Assembly (NCBI GenBank): GCA_963995525.1
Contig: OZ023205.1
Coordinates: 52,198,214 to 52,262,213 of the forward strand
Length of the DNA: 64,000 nt
From: Escarpia spicata
Taxonomy: Eukaryota; Annelida; Polychaeta; Sabellida; Siboglinidae
Direction: 5' to 3'
Position 1 is the first letter of the stretch. Each line of letters opens with the position of its first letter. A program made the position numbers and the translations under genes. Under the pieces are notes generated by a model. The model ran no database searches. It saw nothing but the letters and a program-made list of their open reading frames with translations, and was not told the origin of the DNA. Positions 9,533 to 18,827 of this stretch are shown here, one piece after another.

Positions 9533-10555
9533 CTACCCTTTATAGTCCACGAGCGCCTCGGCGTTGATCACGCTGTTGAAGGAAGACGGATAACCGCTCC
9601 ATTTCACGAGTACCTCCGCACCGCCTCCGCGTCGTCGACGACGCTGTAGAACGGCCTCCACGCGATACAGTTTATCTTCCGGGACGACTACTCGTTGCAG
9701 CTCCGGTTCGTAGAAGGTACCGTCTAGTACCGTCCCGGCGTCGTCATTCAAGCGGTAAAAGGGAGGATCGGACGGATGCGTTTCTACGACGGTGAAGAGC
9801 TCTTCGCTCCAGTTAGCCGTGTACCCTTTCTTGAACCGCCCCTTCGCCTTGCTTGCGATCTCCCTAACGCAGTTTCGGCTTGTTGCAGCCTCGACCCTCG
9901 CCGCCGTACAACCGTTGCCACACACTCTCCTGGTTCGCGGCGTTGACACTCGCCTGCGTCCTACCGATGCTTCGATGGTAGGCGTTGTTGTACGACCGCA
10001 CGAAGTCCGGTAACGGCTCTACGTATCTCAGTGTCTGATGCTTCGTAAAGTACCTCCACATACGAGTCTTTAGCGTCCGGTTGAATCTTTCCACGACACT
10101 CGCTTTAGTCTCCTCGTTATGCGTCACGAAATGGTGGACGCCGTATTCCGTCAATAGTTTCTGAAAGGGTCTGTTGAGAAACTCCGTCCCCTTATCGGTC
10201 TGCATCGCGTTCGGCGGCTGCTTTTGCCACTGCAGCAGGTCCCCGAAGGCCGTAACGATCGCCGGGCCGGCTTTACTCTTCAACGGCACGCACCACGCCA
10301 GCTTCGAAAAGACGTCGATGACCGTCAATAGGAAAGTTATACCGTCGTTGTGCTTTTTTCAGTTTAGCTACGTCGACGAGGTCGGCTTGCCACTGCTGGT
10401 TTCGACCGCCTACGATAACGCAACGTCGTTTGAAACGTCGTTTCACCGGTTTGTGCAGGGTGTAAATTTCCTGCGCCGCTAGCCACTGCTTCACGACCGG
10501 TTTACGTACTCCAGCCGTTGAGTGCGGCGGCGGCGGCGGCGGCGGCGGCGCTTTC
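9533..10555 (-). pseudogene. int: Polinton integrase (rve fold) with C-terminal chromodomain, broken
   Basis: The gene reads from about 10555, where a (CCG) run gives a Pro-rich head, down to the stop at 9533. The first segment (to about 10340) has VVKQWLAAQEIYTLHKP and the first catalytic Asp in WQADLVDV. The second (10328-9864) has the second Asp in QTDKGTEFLN and the catalytic Glu in VVERFNRTLK. The third (about 9880-9533) has the chromodomain, YRVEAVL then VLVKWSGYP. Frame changes occur near 10340 and 9880. In the chromodomain, FNSVI stands where FNSW is usual, so one aromatic cage residue looks lost. The protein would insert the element by D,D,E chemistry, the chromodomain reading methylated histone. 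This copy is inactive. Confidence 0.92.
10524..10550. repeat. (GGC)n trinucleotide repeat at the integrase N-terminus
   Basis: Nine GCG/GGC triplets in a row. In the integrase frame they encode proline; in other minus-strand frames, alanine or arginine. Such runs are prone to length change and may have shifted the original start. Confidence 0.8.
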
Positions 10556-10632
10556 GTTGCGTACCACGACGAGGCCTCCGGGACACCATGACCACGGCGA
10601 CGACGACGACGACGACCAATTTACGACGAATA

Positions 10633-10650
10633 ATATACACATATATAAAG
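10633..10650 (-). promoter_or_regulatory. TATA-like tract upstream of the integrase
   Basis: The sequence TATACACATATATAAAG is a near-palindromic TATA tract about 80-120 bases before the first integrase codons. Either strand could use it. Confidence 0.3.
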
Positions 10651-10753
10651 CGAAAGCCGCTGAGACTACGCCGCCGATGACGACCGACCTTCGAGGGTGC
10701 GTTATGAGTGACTCCGACGGCGGCGTTTCAACCTCTTTAATACTCCTCCTACT

Positions 10754-10886
10754 CTCGTTCTAGCGACTTAGTGCGACGGCGACGGGGACCCTCCTCCGCC
10801 TCCCACTTTCGTTCTAGAGACTCAGTGCGATGCCGACGGCGACGTTAACCTTTTTCAAGCTTCGCCTGCTGCTGCTGCTGCTGTTG
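10754..10886. repeat. Imperfect direct repeat and CTG run
   Basis: TCGTTCTAG-GACT-AGTGCGA-GGCGACG occurs at 10754-10785 and again, slightly altered, at 10807-10844. A (CTG) run of six follows at 10866-10886 (the last triplet is TTG). The stretch lies between the integrase and the 198-aa gene and has no supported gene. Confidence 0.6.
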
Positions 10887-10889
10887 TAT

Positions 10890-11486
10890 CTACGCTCGAT
10901 GACGGGCGTTACCGATGAGTTCCATAGGGACGTTCAGACGCCTCATACGGTCCCCGAACGCTTCCCACCCAACCGGCGGTGCCGCCTTCTTCCTCGTTAG
11001 CATGAGGTCGTTCACGAGATCGACCGTGTTACTTGTAGCGATAGGTTGACCGTCGTACAAGAATTCACCGCGGTCGTTCCATCGACACAACGGGTCGGTT
11101 TTCATTTTCTCGATCAGCAGACGGGCTTTCCCTCTCAGCGTTTTCGGTACGCTTTCCACGAACTCGCGCTCTATACCGCTCAGCGATGCCGGCGGCAGTG
11201 GCTGGGTCGTCTCCGTCTCCTTACCCTCGGGCGTCACCACGGACACGCGTACCGGCTGCGCCGCTCGAATCGCCTCTAGCGAATTGTAACGACTCAGGAG
11301 TTGATTGTACGACGCTACCTTCGCTAGCTCGGATAAATCCGAACGGTCTAGAACGTCCTTCATGTCGCTGTCCAGGCTACTCATCGCACGCGATCGGGTC
11401 GTGCTCGGTGGCTGGTCGATCAGCGGCAGGAGACTCTCCACCAACCGCGTGTCTACCAACGCCATCTTCTTAGCGTGCTGCATCAT
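10890..11486 (-). CDS. Conserved Polinton protein, 198 aa
   Basis: The frame stays open upstream to 11714, but that part overlaps the next gene. I place the start at the ATG 11486-11484 (MMQHAKKMALVDTRLVESL), which overlaps the previous stop codon as TAATG. The N-terminal half has ALVDTRLVESLLP and DLSELAKVASYNQLLSRY. The C-terminal half has VPKTLRGKARLLIEKMK, WNDRGEFLYDGQ, TVDLVNDLM and LNVPMELIGN. I associate this layout with a protein common in invertebrate Polinton and adintovirus-like elements, coded next to the pX-like protein. Its function is not established; a virion-associated role is a guess. The frame appears intact, unlike the enzyme genes. Confidence 0.65.
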   Translation of the reverse strand: MMQHAKKMALVDTRLVESLLPLIDQPPSTTRSRAMSSLDSDMKDVLDRSDLSELAKVASYNQLLSRYNSLEAIRAAQPVRVSVVTPEGKETETTQPLPPASLSGIEREFVESVPKTLRGKARLLIEKMKTDPLCRWNDRGEFLYDGQPIATSNTVDLVNDLMLTRKKAAPPVGWEAFGDRMRRLNVPMELIGNARHRA

Positions 11487-11830
11487 TACCCGATAACCTG
11501 CCTGAGCAGCGGGAGAAGGACGGTGCTCGCCAACGGAGCTAGCAGTGCCGTCAGAAATCCGCCCGAACCCGTTTGCAAGACCGCTCGCTTCTTCCTGATG
11601 GTTACCCTCGTTTTCGTCAACGATCGCATATGCTTCTTGTATTTTGTCAGTATTCTTTTCTGGTTCGCCGTCAATTTCACGTTCCCTTTCAATATGTTGT
11701 ACACGCAGTCGCACAAACTACAGATGAAGTCGGAGTCAGCGTTGCGAAGTATGGCTTTTCTCAACTTGTCACTCTTATATCTGCGCATCATCTCCAGCAT
11801 AATAATATGCTTCTTGACGCGCGCTGTCAT
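11486..11830 (-). CDS. Small basic pX-like virion core protein, 114 aa
   Basis: An intact frame starting MTARVKKHIIMLEMMRRY, with NADSDFICSLCDCVYNILKGNV in the middle, a Lys/Arg-rich stretch (residues about 55-85) and a hydrophobic tail GGFLTALLAPLASTVLLPL. A basic body with a glycine-led hydrophobic tail suits the adenovirus pX/core-like proteins reported for adintovirus and Polinton elements: DNA condensation plus a membrane-active segment. It overlaps the following gene by one base (TAATG) and has its own TATA box at 11864-11873. Family call moderate, role inferred. Confidence 0.65.
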   Translation of the reverse strand: MTARVKKHIIMLEMMRRYKSDKLRKAILRNADSDFICSLCDCVYNILKGNVKLTANQKRILTKYKKHMRSLTKTRVTIRKKRAVLQTGSGGFLTALLAPLASTVLLPLLRQVIG

Positions 11831-11863
11831 CCTGACGAATGACGTCCGCTGTGACGCGTTCCT

Positions 11864-11873
11864 CTTTTTATAC
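11864..11873 (-). promoter_or_regulatory. TATA box of the pX-like gene inside the ATPase 3' end
   Basis: The minus strand reads GTATAAAAAG 34-43 bases before the ATG at 11830. The box overlaps the stop codon of the ATPase (11868-11870), so this promoter is embedded in the end of the upstream gene. Confidence 0.55.
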
Positions 11874-12490
11874 TCTCCTTACGTAGACGTACTGAAGGCG
11901 ATCGTCGGGGAAAATACACTTGCGCAAACGCATATTTTCCGCTGTTTCCTGTTTCAGATCTATTAGAAGATAACCGTAAGCTGCTGACGTGGCATCTTTG
12001 AAAGCTTCCATCATGAATTTGACTCTACCCGGATACATATGTTTTGCCAGGTGACCTACTTGTCCGGCGTCCCGGGGGTTCTTGAATAGCACCATGTATT
12101 GTGCATTCATGCTGATTGTGCGATTTTCTTATCCTTTTGGAAAAATATTCTGCAGAAGCTGTACGACGGACGCATTGCAGTGATGACTTTTTTAGTGAAA
12201 AAGGTCGTGACCCGGCTATCGGTTTCCTCCATAAGGTCATCGAGTATTAGAAGCGTCCTCGTTTTGGCGTCTAAAATCTTTGGATCCGGTAAACCGTCTA
12301 CGAATTCTATATCGGCTGTCATAGATTCGTAGGCGGATTGCCACTGACCGTAACACCACAGGATTTTTTCCGCAGGCGGCTCGATCATGGAAGAAGCGAA
12401 CTGTAATAGACGAGTGACGAAAGTAGTCTTACCGCACCCCGTAAGACCAGCCACTATACACGTAAAAGGATGCTTCAACGACGCGCTCAT
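11868..12490 (-). pseudogene. Genome-packaging ATPase (FtsK/HerA, A32-like), broken
   Basis: The Polinton packaging ATPase starts at ATG 12490. Walker A is GLTGCGKTT (residues 15-23) and Walker B is LLILDDL (about residues 84-90). The C-terminal conserved block MVLFKNPRD...GHLAKHMYPGR is in the ORF 12110-11868. The frame changes at the T6 run 12188-12193 (A6 in the gene). In the resulting frame a TAA stop lies at 12129-12131, just before the C-terminal block. Two lesions therefore separate the P-loop half from the rest. The family normally pumps DNA into preformed capsids at the expense of ATP. The gene leads the minus-strand cluster and is followed after 38 bases by the pX-like gene. Confidence 0.88.
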
Positions 12491-12521
12491 ATTGATGACT
12501 GGTGCGCCGGAAACGAACGAT

Positions 12522-12531
12522 GGCTTTTATT
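12522..12531 (-). promoter_or_regulatory. Possible TATA-like box before the ATPase
   Basis: AATAAAAGCC on the minus strand lies 32-41 bases before ATG 12490. It matches TATA only loosely, but it is the only AT-rich motif at the expected distance. Confidence 0.3.
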
Positions 12532-12653
12532 CATTTCTTCTACATTCAGCGCGCACCTCCATCAACAATTTTTCGAGCATATTTCGGCCTTCTTTTCTCC
12601 GTGAGCGCTACCCCAGAAGGCTTCTTTTGACGGTACCCACTCCACCAATTCGT

Positions 12654-12889
12654 ACTTAGAAGAACAAGCGGCGTGTCGGCGGCACGTCATCAATCAAACT
12701 TTTTTTTATAAATAAAGCTATCAAAAACCAATTAAGATAAGAGATTTTTATTAGTAGATTTTTATGACAGGTCATTAATCATTTCTTTTTTATTAGTAAA
12801 GATCGAAAACGGTGCTACTGCACCAAAACTCTTTGATGTTTTTTGATCTTTGGATCATATACGGGGAGACCGCAGCCCTAATAACTACC
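12654..12889 (-). repeat. Right terminal inverted repeat of the Polinton
   Basis: This is the inverted counterpart of 245-480, of the same 236-bp length. Its inner end (ACTTAGAAG) lies about 160 bases from the ATPase start, with no subterminal tandem repeats, in contrast to the left side. Confidence 0.93.
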
Positions 12890-12895
12890 AATAAG
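12890..12895. repeat. Right target-site duplication, AATAAG
   Basis: Direct copy of 239-244 immediately outside the right inverted repeat. Confidence 0.85.
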
Positions 12896-13486
12896 GCATT
12901 AGCTAAAATCCTTTTTCCATGTGTACACAAAGTTTAACATTGTATGTAACATTTGACTACATTAAACAAATACTGAAAAATACATTTGTAGCATAACTTC
13001 AATTTTAAGCCCGTCTGTGAAGCGATTCCCGCGGAAAATTTAATTTTAATGAGCTAGGCGATCACGTGGTATCGTGACGTCACTTATGACACACATTCGC
13101 ATCAGGCCGATCCTTTCCATGCATTCAGAGCATGTTTATAAGGATAGCTTTTGGGTCGAAACGAACGTCAGAATGAGTTATAGTGCAATATTCAGAGGTA
13201 ATACAAACACTAGTCACCACAGAGGAACAACCGTTTATTTTTCGGTTCCACATGAATCGAATTTTATTCAAAACAACGAATGCGAATGGGCCTACAAGTC
13301 GACTAGATTTCGCCGAGCTTGGGCTTGTTTTCAGAATAATTATATCGAATGCAACCAACGGGAGATAATCTACACAAATAAACATACATAGCAAACATAT
13401 ATTGTATTCAGCTACAGAAAGTAACGTGCATAATCTCATAATATCACTAGAATAAAATAACTTAAATCAGTCAGTGAATTGTTGTT

Positions 13487-13560
13487 GGCGCCGCTGGCTC
13501 AGTTGGTTTCTTGCCATTCATTTTACAATCGGGCGACGCCGGTTCAATCCTGACAGCATG
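13487..13560 (+). other. tRNA-like pol III promoter in the left foldback arm
   Basis: An A box (TGGCTCAGTTGG, 13495-13506) and a B box (GGTTCAATCC, 13541-13550) have tRNA-like spacing. The intervening sequence does not fold into a convincing anticodon arm and the 3' end has no clear acceptor pairing, so this is tRNA-derived rather than a tRNA gene. Confidence 0.6.
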
Positions 13561-14029
13561 CAAACTATTGATTTTCTTTACACTTTTTTAAAAATGTTTT
13601 CACGAAGTAATATAAACAAAATCACTTAGTATATTGTGATGCACTGTTTGTAAATATTTTTTTAATTTTTGTAGTAATTATTTATTCGCCACAAAAATGA
13701 AAATGTGGTCATTATATGTAACGATGTTTCTAAATTGTATTTATCCAGACAGATCACAATCTGTTTTCACATATATAATTACAATATATTACCGTACAAT
13801 ATATTTACAATTAATAAATTATATATCCATTACATTATATTTGTTTGGATAAATAAAATTTAGAAACATCGTGATTTAATGACCATATTTTCATTTTTGT
13901 GGCGAATAAATAATTACTACAAAAATCAGAATTATTTACAAACAGTGCATTATAGTATAAAATAATTTTGTTTATATTACTTCGTGAAAACATAAACACA
14001 AAAGTGTAAAGAAAATCAATGGTTTGCAT

Positions 14030-14110
14030 GCTGTCAGGTTTGAACCGGCGTCGCCCGATTGTAAAATATACAAGTAACCAACGCGTCTACCCACTGAGCT
14101 AGCGGGACCA
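14030..14110 (-). other. tRNA-like pol III promoter in the right foldback arm
   Basis: On the minus strand an A box TAGCTCAGTGGG (14101-14090) and a B box GGTTCAAACC (14047-14038) mirror the left arm. The match to tRNA consensus is slightly better here than in the left arm. Confidence 0.6.
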
Positions 14111-14550
14111 GCGGAAACTGTCTGACTGATTTAAGTTGTTATAATAAATTGTACAACTCCTTCATATATCGATATTCTAGTGATATTATGAGACTATACA
14201 CGTTAATTTATGTAGCTGGATACAATACATGTTTGCTATGTATGTTTATTGGTGTAGATTATCTCCCGTTGGTTGCATTCGATATAATTATTCTGAAAAC
14301 GAGCCCGACGAAACCTAATTGACTTGTAGGCCCATTCGCATTCGTTGTTTTGAATAAAATTCGATTCATGTGGAACCGTAACATAACTGCTTGTTCCTCT
14401 ATGATCACTAGTGTTTGTATTACGTCGGAATGTTGCACAATAACTCGTTCTGACGCTCGAAATGAGCCCAAAACCTATACTTGTAAACATGCTCTGAATG
14501 CATGGAAAGGGTCGGCCTGATGCGAGTTGGAGTGTCATAAGTGACGTCAC

Positions 14551-16382
14551 ATCTCGGCATCCCGAAAAGCGCGCCAAAAATATGCATATTCGAAAATGTC
14601 CGGATGCACAGCATAAAATGTGGAATTTCTAATTCATTGAATTTTTTTGATTTTTTTGGTTTTGTGGACGTGGAAATAAATAGCAGGATGTAACATAACA
14701 TGAATTCAAGCAATATATGTTTTTATTCCCTTTCAGTCGTCCTCGCTGAGTTTTGCCATCAAACGCTCGTCTTGCAGATTCCAAGCACATTATCTTACAC
14801 GAGTGTCAAGGTAAAATGTTGAGGCTTCATGAAGACGATTGCCTCTGGTTGCAGGCTTGTCATAAAAGAATCATTTGTGAGTAATTCCATCTGCTTTATC
14901 AGGTTGAACTATCTTTTGACGAGTGAATCTTCCGTTAGCCTCACAAGATGCATTATCATCACTAACGGTCGTTTTCCGTTTGCTTGCTCGTTTCAATTCG
15001 TACAATGTATTACACGTAACCTTTGGACTTTCAACGACAAAGTGGTCGTAAAGTCCCTGCACGGTGTTATAAAGGAATTCCGCACTGACGCCGATTTTAA
15101 CGGGTATTGACTGGGACGGCACTTGCACAGATTGTCAAACGTTGCAGCAACGACTTTGTGAGTCTCATGTGTGACTCATCGCAGTAACTATAGTGAATCA
15201 TCGACGATACACAGCTGCCATTTGCTACTAGTGGGGAGGCATAGTTTAGCATACCGTAACGAGTGTGCAATATGTGATACAAGCACGACATTTGGTGAAT
15301 ATGTAGACTAATATGTGTGGAACATTTTAAGATATCGGGCCATCTGAAATTATACCCGTATAGGCCGCCATTTTGAAATTCAAAATGTCTGACATATAAT
15401 GCAGTTTAAATACCATAACGATTGTGTAATAGGTGATATGATTGTGTAACAGGTGATAACATGGGACACGTTACGGTCCCAAGACATTCCAGCATATCAA
15501 ATTGAAAAAATATGTCAAATTATTTATTTACTGCAGTGGTACTGACTCCCAAATAGTGAGGGGGTACATAGCAAACATATAAAGGCATTCGTTTTATTGT
15601 GTGTTTTATTGTAATTCTTGGAAATTGAAAGCTAGGGAAAAGAAAATGCAAGTTACTGTAGAATGATTCATAAAATATAACTCTTAATTTGCATTTATTT
15701 TTATTTATTTATTTATTCTAATGTCCAATATATTTTATTTATTCTTTTATTATTTGCGCTGTGCCTATGTTAAAACCCTCAACATGATGACGTTACGTAG
15801 TATATGGAAGATGAAGATGGAACTGAGCGCATGGCGCGATCGAACGGGGAGGGAGTCGAGATCAGGACGCTTGCAGACTCTCTCTACTATCTAGTGATAT
15901 GCCGATTGGGGCGTTGGACTATGCGTACCAAATTCCGTTCCTGCATTAATCAAGTCATGCTCATAGGCCTAATCATTCGCCCATCCGCATGACTACGATC
16001 CGAACGTGACCGAATCAATAAGCCTGGTTTAAAAAAAAAACCTACTAACATTATGACGTCAGAACTGTATAATTTGCGCTTTATGATCGATAACGGCGTT
16101 GGAAACAAGGTCGCATCTTTACTTTGAAATCATCACTTCCACGCAGTATCGTTCGTAATTTTGCAGTTACTTGTAAAAAGCAGCAATCGCAAATGACTGT
16201 AAACTATTCCTCTAATTTTACACGTTTGAATATTCTACTTCCCGTGCAATTCGCATTTTACTTGTCAAATTTGTTTCCTGCTGCTATTAGCTGCGGTGTG
16301 GTCTGAGTGTAGCGTGTCGTTACAACGTTAACACAAACCTGCTAGCCAAGGTGTTTCATTGATGACAGCAGTGGTCTGACGC
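14551..16382. other. AT-rich host DNA, no supported gene
   Basis: Weak open frames of 60-93 codons occur on both strands around 14829-15291 (for example 15128-14871 minus), without recognisable motifs; a decayed exon or transposase remnant cannot be excluded. A fragment near 15350 with GGCCGCCATTTTGAAATTCAAAATG looks like the edge of a dispersed repeat. Confidence 0.4.
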
Positions 16383-16402
16383 CTCGAGCGCGCGCGCGCG
16401 CG
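16383..16402. repeat. (CG)n run
   Basis: Alternating GCGCGCGCGCGC in otherwise AT-rich DNA, followed by CGTACATATACG; the run is strictly alternating purine-pyrimidine. Confidence 0.75.
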
Positions 16403-16730
16403 TACATATACGTCGCCGGCGGACAGCACGTTCTACGCATCGGCTCTTTCAGAATTGTGTTGCCGTTGCATTCGCTAGATGTCGCCAGCGGTCAATTTAT
16501 TCGCGCGCCATTTTTTAGCAGTCTAGTCTCGCTTAACCGACTCTCGCCTGGCTCAGAAGATAGTCTAGCTCAGAATCACGTTTTGACTGCCCACTTGTTG
16601 ACAGCCATGAGAGCTGCAACCTAGTGAATATGCATGTGATTAAAAGGGACTAAACTACAAAAAAAAATTAATGTCGGTTTATTTTGTGTGTGACATGTTT
16701 CAATATAAGTTTAATGTTGAATAGTTGTTA

Positions 16731-17145
16731 TAGTATAGTATTATCTGATAAAATTTCATCTTGATTTAATTTGTTATTTCATAGTTGGCTTGAGAGCCAA
16801 TCATCGTCTCTACCCGAATCTGGGGTAAAGCCCCCTACCGGTAACATTGGCCGGACGTTAATAATCCAGGCCGTAGTGAGGGACCAATGCTGCCACCTCA
16901 CGGCGCCTGGGTAATTGAGGCTACTAGCAGTCTCGTTTAATCGACTCTAGCCTCGATTACCCAGGCGCAGTGAGGTAGCAGCATTTTTCGCCCCTCGCTA
17001 TGGCCTGGAATATTAAGCCCTGCCAATGTTACCGGTGGGGGGGCTTTACCCCAGATTCGGGTAGAGACGATGATTGACTCTCAGGCCAACTATGAAATAA
17101 CAAATTAAATAAGGCTAAACTTTTAACAGATAATACTATACATAG
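16731..17145. mobile_element. Palindromic MITE of about 415 bp
   Basis: TAGTATAGTATTATCTG at 16731 returns inverted at about 17127-17145. Between them are two arms of roughly 200 bases, both holding TCGTCTCTACCCGAATCTGG and GGTAACATTGG. The short centre near 16935 reads GTCTCGTTTAATCGACTC. A related motif, CCGACTCTCGCC, flanks the element at 16537 and 17175. The structure is that of a foldback-type non-autonomous element. Confidence 0.8.
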
Positions 17146-17199
17146 CCGGGCGAGAGTCGGTTATGCGAGACTAAACCGACTCTCGCCGGCTGGGTGACT

Positions 17200-18060
17200 T
17201 CTCCGAGAAAGAAGGTCTGGTGGCAGATACCCGTAAGAGCGTTAGGGGTCAGGACACTGTTAGACTTCCTGCTTGGTTACGAAAAAGTGCAGTATATTTT
17301 GGGGGAAATAATTTGTTTTATAATATTCACCTGCTCTGACTTAAGCGCATTTGAGTAATGAGATTTCTAGATGTGATTGTAGAAGCTGTTGACAATAAAA
17401 TGGTATATTTGTAGCTAATTTTACTAAGCGGAAGGGTATTTGGCAGCAATTTGGCTAGTTGACCCTTTAGCCGGATTACTGCCTGCATCCATTTGTAAAT
17501 ATTGACGGGTGTCATACATACAGGCATTTTGCAAGAGCTATAGAAGTATGCAATTTTTGGCAAAATCTATCAGCATGTCAATGAGATGATGATAACAGCA
17601 GGTGTGAAGTTTAAGACATTTTATAGGTCACGTTTTCTTATAATCAGACAAAATGTTAACATGGTCGCCAATGGGAAAACTATCATTGTGCTGACCCCGC
17701 CAGACGTTCACATGGCATCACTTCACTTCTGCTATTGAGCCTGTTTAATGGGATATTATAAGTGGTTTAGATACTGCAATTGTTTTTCTAATAATTTTTT
17801 ATCACGTCCCCAGGCTCTGTAGGAGTGTCGTAAGTGAAAAACGTGTCGTCACACTGTGGAATCTGGGTAATTGTCTAGACCAGCGGTATTTAACCTGGGG
17901 TAATTCCCCCTTGGAGATAATACGGGCTTTTTCAGGGGAGGGGGGTAATCCTACCGTCCAGCAGACACATCCAAGATTTAGGCTGGACCAGGTTTTGGCG
18001 TCTATAGTTTTTTCTGCTGATTTAATACGACTAGGGTGTATATTGTTAGAAAATGCCGGG
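17200..18060. other. Host DNA, no gene seen
   Basis: A 78-codon minus-strand frame (17563-17327) has no family features. A short G-rich stretch GGGGAGGGGGG lies near 17935. Confidence 0.4.
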
Positions 18061-18440
18061 TGACACTTTGTTACCCTTGGGCAATTTGCTCAATTTGCAT
18101 CAGTCCAATATGGCCGCCTCCATATAAGTTTCTTATGGTATATTCAATTATGGCTGGAATTTCAAAATTATTCTAAATACATTAAATGTCTGGAGACTCG
18201 AGCTATCAAATATTGAAACAAATATTATGATCGGGCTTTTTTGTTAATTTGCATAAATGCAATATGGCCGCAACCGTATCTGTGTTTGGATCATATATCC
18301 AATTTATATTGTTGTAATTTCACAATTTTTCCAATAAATAATAGATATAACTGCAGGAAATGTTACGATTGAACATTTATTGTTTGTATGCATAAATCCA
18401 AATATGGCCACTTTCCCGTGGCTATGGATTGACCCTGACA
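18060..18440. repeat. Three degenerate copies of an AATATGGCCGC repeat
   Basis: TGCAT(C/A)A(G/A)T(C)CAATATGGCCGC-like blocks occur at about 18097, 18252 and 18390, each followed by similar AT-rich sequence, giving a period of about 145-155 bases. The array lies just 3' of the decayed minus-strand gene and may be its subterminal region. Confidence 0.55.
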
Positions 18441-18449
18441 TTATAAGCA

Positions 18450-18786
18450 GCCTTATTGTGAAGGTCCCACTGTTTTCAATCAGCACATTCACATGTGAAA
18501 TGTCATACATAACGACATTATGAAGCACGTGTATTAAAATAGCACACACCATGACATGCACAGAACACGGTACACGGCAGCCTTGCAATGTTGCAACCAC
18601 ACCTAGCAGAAGAACAAGGAGTGTCACTCTCACACACCCACACCTGACGAGGCGTAAGACAGCAGCAGACGCAAGTGGCACGTCTTCCGGGACGGTGGTT
18701 GGTGATAGTGATTTGTTGTGCACATCTTTCTTCCATCCATATTTCTCAGGGTCAAGTTCAGGTGGGTCTGCATCTTTAAGAGATCG

Positions 18787-18827
<41 letters not shown>

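Larger units (their letters stand above)
245..12889. mobile_element. Polinton/Maverick self-synthesising DNA transposon, degenerate
   Basis: This 12,645-bp element is bounded by 236-bp inverted repeats and a 6-bp direct target duplication. It encodes the Polinton hallmarks: protein-primed family B DNA polymerase, retroviral-like integrase with a C-terminal chromodomain, a P-loop packaging ATPase and a double-jelly-roll major capsid protein. The left end begins AG, as is usual for Polintons; the right end reads CC where TC is usual. Plus-strand genes (2168-8439) converge on minus-strand genes (12490-8521). Base composition is clearly richer in GC than the host DNA on either side. Polymerase, integrase, ATPase and capsid genes are all broken, and no adenovirus-type protease or penton gene is seen, so this copy cannot act on its own. 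A hand comparison of the two inverted repeats shows roughly a dozen differences, so the insertion is not recent. Confidence 0.95.
13074..14550. mobile_element. Foldback element with about 690-bp inverted arms
   Basis: From GTGACGTCACTTATGACAC at 13074 the sequence reappears inverted, ending at 14550. The arms run to about 13750 and from about 13845, with an AT-rich centre of roughly 90 bases. They differ by scattered substitutions and short indels, so short open frames appear in mirrored positions (13074-13391 plus, 14236-14577 minus); I do not regard these as genes. Each arm carries a tRNA-like A/B box pair. This is either a foldback-type transposon or two head-to-head copies of a tRNA-derived retroposon. 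Confidence 0.8.

Noticed and set aside
11486..11714. N-terminal 76-residue extension of the 198-aa Polinton protein
   Set aside because: It lies wholly over the pX-like gene in another frame and has no family features; the TAATG start fits better.
13487..14110. Genuine tRNA genes
   Set aside because: A and B boxes are good but acceptor and anticodon stems do not pair convincingly; both lie in repeat arms.
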